A stretch of 64,000 nt of DNA from Fragilaria crotonensis. Its lineage: Eukaryota; Bacillariophyta; Fragilariophyceae; Fragilariales; Fragilariaceae. Numbering within the stretch: the first letter of the stretch is position 1; each line of letters opens with the position of its first letter. The DNA lies in contig JAKSYS010000205.1 of the NCBI GenBank assembly GCA_022925895.1, positions 25,425 through 89,424 on the forward strand, given 5' to 3'. Below, one piece after another: positions 45,361 to 56,270 of this stretch. Under the pieces are notes generated by a model. It was not told where the DNA came from. It searched no databases and saw nothing but the letters and a program-made list of their open reading frames with translations. The position numbers and the translations under genes are program-made.

Positions 45361-45789
45361 CATTCAATTCCACTATGACAACTTGAGACGTCCCAGCAAA
45401 GATGCTGAGTGACCGATGACCGACTATTTATTGAAGTATCTGGCATTCTAACTCTGTAAGTATTCTGTGGTGAAATCATGTTCTCACAGTTCATTCAAAA
45501 TTTGTCATCGGAGTGAATTTTTTGGAAAAGCGTGGTATATATTCTACACGATTTTCGTGTAGAAATTGTCCATTATGGTTCCTCTTTCTGATCAATATTT
45601 CGTTGCCAATACGTCAAGCTGGTCAAATATCCAGCACGCTTCATAACCATTCGAAGTATACTGAAGATGACAATATCATAAGTATTTTCAATCATGAGAA
45701 GACAACGACTTTAAGGAATGGGGTCAGAAATCAATTTATCCACCGTAGACTACAGTATATATTCTACACAATTCTTCATCATTTTTTCT
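45361..45789. other. Unassigned spacer between E3 and E4
   Basis: No gene is seen. A hairpin, TTCTACACGATTTTCGTGTAGAA, lies near 45540-45562, and TATATTCTACAC recurs near 45757. Confidence 0.5.
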
Positions 45790-46560
45790 CCTAAGGAAAA
45801 GGGGTTCAAACTGGATTAAAAATCCTCAAGTATAGATGCTTTTACTTGCTACGTCCGGAGTGGTGATTATACGTCCGGAGGGGGAATTTTCACGTCCGGA
45901 GGGATTTTTTACTTAGGAATTATCACGTCCGGAGGTGGAAGACTCTATGAACCCTTCCTCCTAAAAAATATGGCCCAACAATCCGCCCGTATGTATAACC
46001 TGGTATCCCTGTTTTTGACTCTGTGGTGCATTTTTGGAGATATGCACTCGGCAATTGTGCCTTCATCACGGCTGTTATCATATCATATTGTTGACATGGT
46101 CACCACTGAAGATTTGCCGAATGCTAGATGTGAAATGGTAGCACCTGCACTTTACCGCCACACTTCTGTTACAGGCCAAGGAATTTTTTCCTTCTCTCCC
46201 TTTGGACTTGGATGTCGACTCTGCCCAAAAATTGTGTCTATCCGCCTCAATGAAAGATGCATTCGTGACCATCTTAAAATACATGGACTGGCAAGGAGGT
46301 ATGCCACAATCCCTTCCCTTTTTGATACTCTCAGAATGAAAGTGGAAGAATTACAGGCTACAGGAGCCATCGAGCCCTATCGAATTGACCAAAGTACTAA
46401 CAATGGATTTTCATGCCTTTGTGGTCAAGTTTTTCTGAGAAAGGATAATGCGCACCGCCACTGCCAAAGATTGGGTTGTGACCCCGCTAAATTGCAGAAA
46501 GTTGATTTAATCAAGCTCTGTTGTGGTCGATACGTGTCACATGCTCAAGTCGCATCTCTT
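45790..46560 (+). mobile_element. E4: E-family element, 3'-truncated
   Basis: The 5' boundary is CCTAAGGAAAAGGGGTTC. Four ACGTCCGGAG iterons begin at 45851, 45871, 45892 and 45925. The coding part ends near 46560 and switches to AT-rich sequence with TTTAGTTCAGGATTCC repeats. Confidence 0.85.
46096..46560 (+). pseudogene. E4 helicase protein, N-terminal zinc-finger part
   Basis: MVTTEDLPNARCEM at 46096 aligns with the E10 start region; an upstream in-frame ATG at 45970 is possible. GIFSFSPFGLGCRLCPK…IRDHLKIH and FSCLCGQVFLRKDNAHRHCQRLGC are the paired CxxC…H motifs. LQKVDLIKLCCGRYVSHAQV is conserved with E1, E5 and E6. The frame then runs into unrelated sequence, so the copy encodes at most a zinc-finger fragment. 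Confidence 0.7.
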
Positions 46561-47213
46561 CATCTAAGGGTGCCAAAACTAAGTACCATAGTTGATACAA
46601 GAATTTTTTATCATATTTATTGGAAAAATTTCAGGATTCCCATATTTAGTTCAGGATTCCTGAAGTTTTTTTCTGGTTTATTTATTTAGTTCAGGATTCC
46701 GACATTTGCTGTTTCCTCATTTTTATGAAGAATTTTTTTTGCTCCTGAACTACTGCAGTATTATTCCTGAGCTTTTTTCTTCATTATTTCGATGCACATA
46801 AAACACCGAGTACTGTACGTGTTTTGTACAAAATACTGGAGTAGCATGGTGTATCGTGGGTGGACTATTGGTTGTGCCGTACAGTGTACAGTATACAGAG
46901 GTTTTTACAGTGCTGTCAGCTGGGATACTACCGTCGTACTAGCGCAATGGTTCGTTGTTGCTTATACGCTGTACATTGTACGTTGTACAAGTAGCTATGG
47001 GCGTGTCTGGTGCATGGTGCATGGTGTTCGGTGCCTGCTACAGTACGTTTAGTATGGTGCGGTGGTGTACAGTATGGTAGCTACGGCGTGGTCTGTGTGT
47101 ATGGTAGTGTGGTACTGTGTACGGTACTTTCATTACTATAGCGCTGTGTTTTGTGTACTACGGTATGGTGGTAGCGTATAATTTTTAGTACAGTATTGTA
47201 TCATGCGAGTACT
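46561..47213. other. AT- and GTAC-rich spacer
   Basis: TTTAGTTCAGGATTCC occurs twice in 46650-46700 with a related form near 46630. From 46790 there are many GTACAG/GTGTAC/GTATGG runs. The open frame at 46792-47052 is low-complexity and not supported as a gene. Confidence 0.55.
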
Positions 47214-47459
47214 CCTAAGGAAAAGGGGTTCAAAGTAGATAAAAAATCCTCAGGTACATATATTTTTACTTGAGGCCTCCGGAGCAATTTTATTTAGAGA
47301 TTTGATCTCCGGAGCCAATTTTGAACCTCCGGAGCTGCCTGTTTAATTAGTGAAATGTGCATTGGGAGCTACAGAGATCCCCCGTGGGTTTCAGTACTGT
47401 TGAAACAGCCCTTTGGCTCTTTCCTCTCGGAATACATCACCACATAAAATACCTTTGTC

Positions 47460-48158
47460 ATGCCTCCGATCACTCTAACAAAGAAACGAAAGGTGCAATA
47501 TGTTCTTGAAGATCTTCCATCTTCAACTAATCCGGTGTCGATTCGAAAATGTTTCACCTTCTCACCATTTGGCTTAGGCTGTCTTCTATGTACAAAGTCT
47601 ACAACACTCGAGTTTGATGAGAAATACATTCGTCGTCACCTGAAAAAGCATAGTGTGGACAGCAGTGTGACAGAAGTCTGCTCCCTTGTTGAAGGATATA
47701 AAAGGGAGCTAGACAATGTTAAGGCTTTTGGAACAATTGAACCATTTCGGATTGACAACAAAATATTTGTCGGCTATTCCTGCACTTGTGGCTCATCATT
47801 TTTGAAAAAGGGGAATGCAATTCGACATTGCGGGAGGAAAGGTTGCGTGGCTTCTCATTTGAAGAATGTTGATCTCATCAAGCTCTGCTGTGGCCGATAC
47901 GTACCCCAGGCTCAAATCACATCTTTTTTCAATGATGTGCCTCACATCACGCAGCAATTTGACTACTGTCAGTCGAGAGATACTCTACTTCCCTTTCTCC
48001 CACTAAGAGAAAAACAAGATCACACCTACACACATATGTACACTCCCCTAATTACTGGATGTGGCGGTGGTAAACAATTCATTGCAAAGATCAAAACTGA
48101 CTTTGTCTTGATCCATTCACCACCAAGTCCATGCGGAGAGTTACTTCTACCTTTCTGA
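47460..48158 (+). pseudogene. E5 helicase protein, N-terminal part
   Basis: MPPITLTKKRKVQ starts a 232-codon open frame with both zinc motifs (FTFSPFGLGCLLC…IRRHLKKH; YSCTCGSSF…IRHCGRKGC). The LKNVDLIKLCCGRYVP and FFNDVPHITQQFDYC blocks follow. GCGGGKQFIAKIKTDF precedes the deletion junction near 48145-48155. This is the least-damaged N-terminal domain in the window and could make a stand-alone DNA-binding protein, a possible repressor or trans-acting partner (inference). Confidence 0.7.
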
Positions 48159-48878
48159 CCACCGCATAAGGGATGATGAGTATCGATACACTCGGCTCTT
48201 GAATGAACACATTGTTACACCACAAGACAATTGCAATTTCAAAGCTGTTATGACGTCATGTGCAGTTCGCGACTGGTTATCCGATGCATCCCAAGGACGA
48301 AAGGGTTGTGCGATCAAGATTTTGTCGGCCTCGTCTGGGAGAGAAACGGTTGCCAACTGCGAGTCATCCTTCTGTCTCGCACCATTCCATTGACAAATCT
48401 CCAAACTGAGGCCACTCACCGTATTCGACATGAAAAGAATGAAGTACCGCGGCACGTTCTCATCGAATTGACTACAGCATGTCTGTGTGTGGAAAACTGT
48501 CGTCGAGGAATATCAGCTTTGCGTGAACTGGGCGTAAGACCTGCCAGAGAACAAGACGTTTGTCAATGGAAATGTGCTAGCATGTGGTGTCAGTACACAC
48601 GATCGCAAACTTTGCCCATTAAAAAAGATTACATGAACAACCGAGCGTGCTGTGAGTGCTGGGTTTTCAAAGGAGCAGCAGGTGCCCCAAAGCACGAAAA
48701 GCAACAGCTGCCCAGTAAAGTGGGCAGATTGCACATTTACCTTCGCATAATTCTGTCCAAGCTTAATGTTTCCGGTACCTTCCAGGCGTATATCGAACAA
48801 ATTTACACCTCTGAAGCATCTTTTTGTCAGTCTTTGACCTTGCAGGAGACGGCATTACCGACACCCATTAATCGGTAG
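48159..48878 (+). pseudogene. E5 helicase protein, C-terminal Cys-rich part
   Basis: This corresponds to E6 52530-53240: RYTRLLNE, GRKGCAIKILSASSGRET, then cysteine pairs and NNRACCECWVFKGAAG near 48635. It ends in FQAYIEQIYTSEASF. The frame shifts near 48350 and 48540. The Cys-pair spacing suggests zinc-binding knuckles. Confidence 0.65.
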
Positions 48879-49100
48879 ACACACAATGTTGTTTGAATTC
48901 TTCAAAGTGCATAATATGATACACTACATTACATCTCATACGTCATAGACACGAAGTGCTACTTCTGCTACAATCTATGAAAACGGCAACCCAATGATTA
49001 CAACAATAATCATACTGCTAGTACGATACGCTGCTCCGCCTAAGGGGGCGGGGTTCAAACTAGATAAATTTTCCTCAAATATGTATATTTTTACTTGATA

Positions 49101-49195
49101 CATCAGGAGCCATTTTACTTAGGCAAATTTGCATCGGGAGCCATTTTTCTGCATCAAGAGCCACTGATTACTTAAGGAAATATGCATTGGGAGCT
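49101..49195 (+). promoter_or_regulatory. E6 iteron array
   Basis: CATCAGGAGC, CATCGGGAGC, CATCAAGAGC and CATTGGGAGC at 31-, 20- and 33-bp steps, all on the same strand and close to whole helical turns. Confidence 0.8.
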
Positions 49196-49278
49196 ACGGA
49201 TTGCTTCTGTAGACTCTGGTATCCATGAATTTAAACTCCATACCATTCATCCCTTGGCAATCACAATAAAGTTGTACC

Positions 49279-52200
49279 ATGCTGTCGATTGCAACCAAGA
49301 AGGGAAACGCATCGGATGGGACACATTTGCAACTTTTCACATTCTCTCCGTTTGGTCTAGGTTGTCGACAATGTATTCGGTCTGCTTCAATTCAGTCAGA
49401 CGAGAGATCCATTCAAATTCACCTGAAAAAACATGGTATGGACAGTAGGCTTTCGACAGTCCGTTCTCTCCTTGAAGAATATAAAAAGGAACTACTTCAT
49501 GCAAAGGCTTTGGGAAGTATCGATCCGTATCGGAGCGACAGCAAAACATATGCTGGATTTTCTTGTGTGTGTGGTCAATCCTTTGTAAAGATTGGAAATG
49601 CAAATCGACACTGCAAGACTGTGGGTTGTGATTCTTCAAAACTACAGAAAGTTGATCTCATCAAGCTTTGCTGCGGCAGGTATGTGACTCATGCTAAAGT
49701 CACTTCATTTTTCAACGAATCACCACACAATTCAAAACAGCAATTTGATTATTGTGAGGCAAGAGCTGTTTTCCTATTCTTCCAAAACGGGAAAACAGGA
49801 TCATACGTACACACATATGTTTACACCCCTTATTCATGGATGCGGTGGTGGCAAACAATTTGTCCAGAAGATAAAATCCGACTTTTCTTCGATCCATTCA
49901 TCACCGTGCTCATCAACTGAGTTCTTGTTGGTTCAAATCCACAAGCATGCTGAGGATTGGCTCCTTAAGTTTGTGCAAAAATATATTGATGGTTCCTGGC
50001 AATCTCCGCTGGACTTCAAACATTTGAAGGTGGTGAAATAGAAGATATATCACATCGTTGTACCTACACAATGCAACACGATCCACGGAGTTTGCTTCCA
50101 GAGTTGAAAAAGCTTTTATCCTTTTCTTACAGACGAGGTCTCTTTGCATCGAGAGGCTTTGACACAAGCAATGCCTTTGCAGTGCCCTACTTTTTGAAGG
50201 ACTTGTTGCTTGAAGTCCCTCAATCGGTGGCATCTCTTCCCTTCGTTGCAGAGTTCTGTTTAATGTTTGCTTTCCGAGTCTCAACCAATGGTTCAGAAAT
50301 CAACATGATCTCTTGTGACACAGTGTCCTCTGTCTTCTCAAAGATCTCATCAGTTCTGAAGGCTGCCGTTTGCTCCGTTATCTGTTCATTTTCCAACCAG
50401 TCATTTACAATTTTGGTCCTGCACTTGTCAAATCAGTACGTGAATCACCAGTGATTCACATTTTGTCACCGATGGTCGTCAAATTCGTGAAATGCATCGT
50501 CGCATGCCTAAAAGGAGAAAGACAACACTTGATACGGTTGGCAACATTATGGTTGATCAATATTCTTTCTTATTTGATGAATGGTCTCGAATCGTACTCG
50601 GACAGTGTTCTTGATGCGGGATGCAATTACTGAATTGGCAGACGGGCTATGGTGGGAACCCATTGTTGACCTTGCAACAAATGTCAAGGTAAGGGTAGAC
50701 AAGGACACAGGGACCTTGCTCTTGTCGATATTCACTCAGTTTGAAGCAAGGTTTGTGCTTGCCTCTTGAGCATCTGGATTATTTAACTGCACAACTCGAG
50801 ATGTCTTTTCATGGATTTGGTGGTGGCTCGGCACGAATGACCGAATTGGTTGAACCATCAATGTTTCACTGCGTTTACAGCAATGATACTATCTACTATT
50901 CCCTTACATCATTGAAAGGTTTCACCAATGCTTCACGACGAAAGTGTAAACAAGTTGAACGCAAGCTTCCACCAATTATCTCCCGATATTTTTTGTTGTT
51001 TCGATCCCTGATCCAAAACAGTGGAAGCTTTTCTCAGATGAAGACTCTCAATCATTAATCTTTCCAAGGCGAGTCAATCGATCAGATTTTGGACCATCTC
51101 ATGTGATTCGGGATCTCTTCAACTTGTCGTCATTACCAGACATGACACAGGTTCGTCAGTTCTGGGCTTGCGTCTCAAATTTTGTTACTGGTGGTGAGCA
51201 ACACAAGTACTTGTGCTCAAGCACCATCGGAGCATCAAAATGGGTCATTCAACATTTACTCATGCATCTACCTATTCCAGTGAACGAGTCGGTTCAGAAG
51301 AGGCCCACTTCAATGCCTATCACTTTGCTTTAGGAGATACATCATATGGATTCTCGAGATGTCAGAATATTTTATCCTTGGCTAATCTGCGGTCGGCAAT
51401 GCAACTCCGATATCCAACTTCCTCAACACCAGAGGGTCACAACTACCTTTCCTTGCAACAAAAGAGTTGGTTGAGTTTGGGTATGGTATGACCTTCACCA
51501 AGCCACAGCATTGCGTTGCTCTACTAGCTCCTGGTGAGGGGAAGTCAGAATGCTACATAATCCCAACCATTGCTCGCGTCCTCGCAAACCAAAGTACGAA
51601 GACCATCATCCATGTTTCTCCGTATCGCTTCCTGGCCGAATATCAGTTCGCCACATGTTCAGCAGCCTTTAAGAAGCTTGGACTCGATTCCAACATGCGT
51701 GTTTTCACCGGGCAAGACATCACTTCTGATGGTGTGTTGCCGGAAGGACTCTACACGAAAGAACGTCTTCCGAGTTTACTGTTTTTAAACCTTGATGCCT
51801 TAAACAACTTGTTCCATTACTTCGGGGAAGTTTTCAAGTCGTGGTTGGATGTCGTCGACAAAATTGTAATAGACGAAGCGCACACCATCCTTTCCGAGAC
51901 ATGTTTCGAGACAAGTACAAGGTATATTCCAAACTTCCAAGTTTGGGTATTCCCATTGTCATGTTGAGTGGATCAATGCCTACGTTTGCAGTTTCTAAAT
52001 TCACAAAGCAACTAGGATTGTCCAACGCTGATGACATGAGTGATGTCAAAGTTATTCTTGGGAATCATGTTGTCGGAAAGTTTCCAAGCGGATTTAAGAT
52101 AAAGGTAGCGGTTTCGTCTCTGTACGTAAACCTCGCTGCCCGATTCGTCCAGAAAAAGATGGACTCAGGTGGAGGACTATCAGGTCCACGTTGTGCTGCT

Positions 52201-53244
52201 CACGTTGTTGTTGCCGAGAAGAAGGACGGCAGGACTTTATTCGAGCAGCTTTCCACCACCCGGTATAAATGCAAGTTTGTTTCTTCTGATTCCACTCACA
52301 AGGAAGTGAAAGAAACCGCCGAAGCATGGAGCAATGGAAAGTTAGACATCCTCATATCAACAACCATGGGCTTGGTCGGCAATGAAAATCCATACTGCAG
52401 ATATTTGGTTTGCGTAGGATATCTGTATGATTCCATGCAGATTGTGCAAGCGTTCGGTCGATTGCGAAACTACATGCGAACCTCTTTTGGTCAAGTGTTA
52501 TTCGCGGTTCCCGACAAATTGTCCGATCACCGAACTAAGGATGATGAACATCGCTACACTCGGCTTTTGAATGAGAACTTTATTTCTTCAAAAGACCATT
52601 GCAACTTCAAAGCGGTTATGACATCGAGTGGAGTTCATGATTGGTTATCTGACACCTCCCAAGGACAGAGGGGTTGTGCGATCAAGATTTTGTCGGCTTC
52701 GTTTGGGAGAGAAACGTTAGACAATTGTGGAGCCTGCCACTTTTGTCGCAACATTCCGTTGATGAGTCTCCAAAGCGAGGCAACCAACCGCATTCATCAA
52801 GTCCGAAAGGATGAATGTGCCTCGCGACGCGTCTTACTCCAATTGTCATCGGCCTGTCTTGTGTGTGGGAAACCCACGTGTCGAGGAATACCTCTCTTGA
52901 GAGGACCAGGTAGCAAGTCCTTGCCAGAGAACCAACAAGTTTGTTTCCAATGGAAAATGTGTTACGCATGTGGTGTGAGTACACATGATCGCAAGCTTTG
53001 TCCCTTTAAAAAAGATTATTTGAACAACCGAGCATGCTGCGAGTGTTGGGTTTTTAAAGGCGCTGCCGGTTCCACGAAGCACGAAAGCAACAGCTGCCCA
53101 GTTAAGGGCAGACTGCGACGATTACTGTCGCATACCTTCGTCAGAGCAAAAGTGACAGGTACCTTCCAGGCTTACGTTGAACAAATTTACACCTCAGAAG
53201 CATCATTTTCCAAGTTTTGGCCTCACAGGAGACAGCATTTATGA
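49279..53244 (+). pseudogene. E6 OrsD-zinc-finger / recombinase-like / RecQ-type helicase protein
   Basis: About 1,310 codons in several frames. Order: paired zinc motifs (FTFSPFGLGCRQC; FSCVCGQSF…NRHCKTVGC) at residues ~15-125; a middle region with VRQFWACVSNF and GHSTFTHASTYSSER, tyrosine-recombinase-like; then a helicase with LAPGEGKSECYIIP (Walker A), TIIHVSPYRFLAEYQ (Ia), IVIDEAHTILSE (DEAH, motif II), VMLSGSMPTF (III), ILISTTMGLVGNENP (V) and QAFGRLRNYMR (VI); and a Cys-rich tail (CGACHFC, CLVCGKPTC, CYACG, CCEC). The composition resembles fungal telomere-linked helicases. Indels at about 49770, 50400, 51040, 51475 and 51905 break the frame. Unwinding of DNA during element spread or end maintenance is an inference. 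Confidence 0.78.
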
Positions 53245-53354
53245 CACCTGCGTCCCGGTAGACAGGCATTGTTGTTCAGTCTCTGCCTGTTTATGGCTGC
53301 CATTGAGGCCAAATATATTCACCAAAATAAGTTGAACTAATGATTGGTTGACAA

Positions 53355-54604
53355 CTACTTTTGCACACTGTTGTTATTACCTCCCACCACTGCAGTCTTT
53401 AGGTACAACGACAAGCAAAACACATCCTTGTTTTCATAATTGGATGTTCGCGACGAAAGACAGTGTTGATACAATGGGTTGAAAAGAAGCATGTCCCCTG
53501 GCCTGAGCGCGACAGCTATCCCTTCCTCAGCAAAGGTGAAGTAATTGCACACTTCAGCTTCCATGCTGTACCGATCGATATCCTGTCGTAGTCCCCACGC
53601 GGAAGCAATTGTTGTCAAGGAATAAAAAATCCTCGTCCAAATGTGTGTTCAAGTAATAGTTCTTGCCACAAGCAAGACTTCCCATATTTGCTGCGATGAC
53701 ACTCTTTCAGATTTGGCCACTGTGCCATCATCTTCGCAAATTGCAATCCTCGTAGTTCATTTGCCGGCACGTATCCTTTGGCAACATCCTGACATGTACT
53801 AATCAGCTTGCAAATTTTTTCTTGTCAACGTTGCTCAACTTTTTTGGCCACGATTCGAAATACCTTTTCTACCTCTATTTGGCTTTAACCCCACAGTGAT
53901 GTACTTTCCATCATCCTCCGCCACAGTCACTCTCGTCTTCCCTCTCACTTCAGCTTTCGCTTGCGAACCATCCAATGCGTATAGTGATCGAAGTGTTTCA
54001 TGCACATGCGTCAATTTTTCGATTGCATATTCCCGTGGAATCAATGTGAACACAGTGTCCCCACCTTCTGATTCCATTCTTGCACCGAGCACTGTATCAA
54101 CAACCTTGAGATTTTCAATTGCTGATAGCACATGTGCGTTCCGGTGCTGTTTCAGATTCTTCATTACCTTATCTCTCGTTCCGCTGAAGAAAATTGGCGT
54201 TCCGCTTTTCAAAAGTAATGGGCAAATGCAGTGCACTGGCGATGCCTTAACAAGGGTCAGTTTTCCTATCTTGTTTTGCTTTTATAATCGCGTCTTGCCG
54301 CCTTCTTGTTCTTTTTGTTTTCAATTTTTAAAGATTCATTGTATGCCTCGCGCACTTTTTGCTCGATGGTGCTTTGCTTGATTTGTATACGTGTTGATAT
54401 CCTCTTTCCCATGATTTCATTTTTTGAAGCACTGGTTTTTATTTTGACGACTGTACTACGCTTTTTGATGGTTTCCAATTTGATGTTGGATCTTCTGCTA
54501 CGGCGACATTCCTCTTGGCTAGCAGGGTCCTTTTTCAGAACAGTACTACTAATCACGTTCATTTCCTTGTTGGAACACGTGCTATCAACCGTACTATGAA
54601 TCAT
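53355..54604 (-). pseudogene. TET/JBP-like dioxygenase remnant
   Basis: Minus-strand pieces in three frames read in order: a Lys/Arg-rich N-terminal segment (54604-54266); a segment with GDTVFTLIPREYAIEKL (54236-53835); VPANELRGLQFAKMMAQWP; KNYYLNTHLDEDFLF, an HxD-containing iron site (about 53650-53690); and EEGIAVALRPGDMLLFNP, YQHCLSSR with the distal His, and FCLSLYLKTAVVGGNN. This matches the layout of the diatom TET/JBP-like family, expected to oxidise methylated or hydroxymethylated bases. Frameshifts near 53610 and elsewhere make it inactive as sequenced. It lies against the 3' side of E6. Confidence 0.72.
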
Positions 54605-54840
54605 GATGGGTTCCGAGTTGAGATTGGAGCTTCTGCTACCGCGACTAATGTCACAGCTAGCGGTGTCCTGTTAACAACTGTACTGCACACCCATTTCATT
54701 TCCATGTTGTAACTCGTGATATCAACCGTACTTTGACTCAGGATAGTTTCCTTGTCAATCTCGGCGCTTCTGCTACCGCGAGGAATGCCACAGCTAGCGG
54801 TGTCCTGTCACAAATGTACTAAGCATCAACTTACTTTCCT
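54461..54840 (+). repeat. Three diverged ~135-bp tandem repeats
   Basis: CTTCTGCTACSGCGA recurs near 54494, 54631 and 54766, and TATCAACCGTAC near 54587 and 54720. The array overlaps the N-terminal end of the dioxygenase remnant, so it may have encoded a repeated basic peptide. Confidence 0.75.
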
Positions 54841-55010
54841 TGTTGTCTTTATTCGCCAACACCACTTGCAAAACTCAGCATGGTCATTTCATGTCGATGC
54901 AAATGTGAGGTTAGGAGTGAGTTTCGCGCTCCACACAGTGTATTGATACTAGATTTTTCGTACGTACACGCCTACGCGCATATCTACGTATACCCTGACA
55001 ATGCTTGTTA

Positions 55011-55261
55011 GATAAATATTCTCAGATATACATATTTTTACTTGATACCACAGGAGCTATTTTATTTAGAGAAAAGTACCACAGGAGCCAAATTTCTGCC
55101 ATCGGAGCCGCTTTTCACATAGCAAAATATACCATAGGAGCTACAGTGCGATCCCGTAGAACATGTACTGCGTCAATTGGCAAGCCTTGTAAGAGCAAAG
55201 TGCCTCACGCGTATGTTAAACCTAGTATGGTCCAAATCTCTCTGCTGCCAAATTTTTGACT
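55011..55261 (+). mobile_element. E7: E-family element lacking its first bases
   Basis: It begins at TAGATAAATATTCTC, without CCTAAGG. Four CCAYAGGAGC/CCATCGGAGC iterons start at 55048, 55079, 55099 and 55132 (31-20-33). The downstream TATGTTAAACCTAGTATGGTC segment is shared with E10 (59223). It is truncated at the 190-bp satellite. Confidence 0.82.
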
Positions 55262-55878
55262 AATGAACACCATACTCCTGGTCCGAGTGCTGTTAGAATT
55301 TCATTGTTTGCATCATTAACCGGTACGTTTCATTCGATGGCCTACTATCAAACTTTGTTCGAGGGTTATTTGTCTCAACGTCCGTTGTTTCAGATTTTCA
55401 ATTGGACTATTTTTGGTGAAGATGGATAATGAAATGCAGAGATGGTCAACATGCCAATCACGATTCAAAACTCGAAATTTGTTCGCCATTCAGCTGTTTG
55501 CATCATTAACCGGTACGTTTCATTCGATGGCCTACTATCAAACTTTGTTCGAGGGTTATTTGTCTCAACGTCCGTTGTTTCAGATTTTCCATTGGACTAT
55601 TTTTGGTGAAGATGGATAATGAAATGCAGAGATGGTCAACATGCCAATCACGATTCAAAACTCGAAATTCGTTCGCCATTCAGCTGTTTGCATCATTAAC
55701 CGGTACGTTTCGTTCACTGATCTTCTATCAAACTTTGTTCGAGGGTTATTTGTCTCAACGTCCGTTGTTTCAGATTTTCAATTGGACTATTTTTGGTGAA
55801 GATGGATAATGAAATGCAGAGATGGTCAACATGCCAATCACGATTCAAAACTCGAAATTCGTTCGCCATTCAGCTGTC
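55262..55878 (+). repeat. 190-bp satellite, first block
   Basis: CATCATTAACCGGTACGTTT recurs at 55311, 55501 and 55691 (period exactly 190). 190 is not a multiple of three, so the open frames of ~68 codons per unit are not a protein repeat. Confidence 0.92.
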
Positions 55879-55991
55879 ATCCTGACACTCGGACTGTGAA
55901 GGCTATGGCGGCGCAACACGATTGGACTTTAACTGGGTCGGTTCAACCATGTGGATCGTGTGCACTTGCTAAGGCTCGTACCAAAGCAGTT
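55879..55991 (+). mobile_element. Fragment of a Copia GAG-pre-integrase domain
   Basis: HPDTRTVKAMAAQHDWTLTG and VQPCGSCALAKARTKAVPK show the H…CxxC pattern of the Copia pre-integrase zinc site. It is cut by the CCTAAGG boundary of E8 at 55992. Confidence 0.8.
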
Positions 55992-56270
55992 CCTAAGGGG
56001 GCGGGGTTCGAACTAGATAAATTTTCCTCAGGCATAAATATATTTACTTGATACATCAGGAGCCATTTTACTTAGGCAAATTTGCATCGGGAGCCATTTT
56101 TCTGCATCAAGAGCCACTGATTACTTAAGGAAATTTGCATTGGGAGCTATGGAGAACCTACGCGTTCTGTGGTACATTCAATTCTGGTTTTGATACCTTT
56201 TTCTCACATGTTGCACCCTTGTTACACTAGACCGACAACTCAAAATTTGTGCTGCAAAATGTAGTTTACA
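55992..56270 (+). mobile_element. E8: 5' end of an E-family element
   Basis: The boundary is CCTAAGGGGGCGGGGTTC. Iterons lie at 56054, 56085, 56105 and 56138 (31-20-33), identical in class to E6. The copy ends in satellite sequence; no coding part remains. Confidence 0.85.

Larger units (their letters stand above)
47214..49038 (+). mobile_element. E5: internally deleted E-family element
   Basis: It runs from its CCTAAGG boundary to the CCTAAGG of E6. Three CCTCCGGAGC-class iterons (47276, 47305, 47326) are followed by a CATTGGGAGC iteron (47360). About 2.6 kb relative to E6 is missing at about 48150, joining N- and C-terminal coding parts. Confidence 0.85.
49039..53334 (+). mobile_element. 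E6: longest E-family element
   Basis: The boundary is CCTAAGGGGGCGGGGTTC. Iterons lie at 49101, 49132, 49152 and 49185 (spacing 31-20-33). Coding sequence runs from 49279 to the stop at 53242-53244. The 3' limit is uncertain and probably lies in the AT-rich stretch before the dioxygenase remnant at 53355. Confidence 0.82.

Noticed and set aside
46792-47052. 86-codon plus-strand frame
   Set aside because: Low-complexity GTAC/GTGTAC sequence with no motif or relative.
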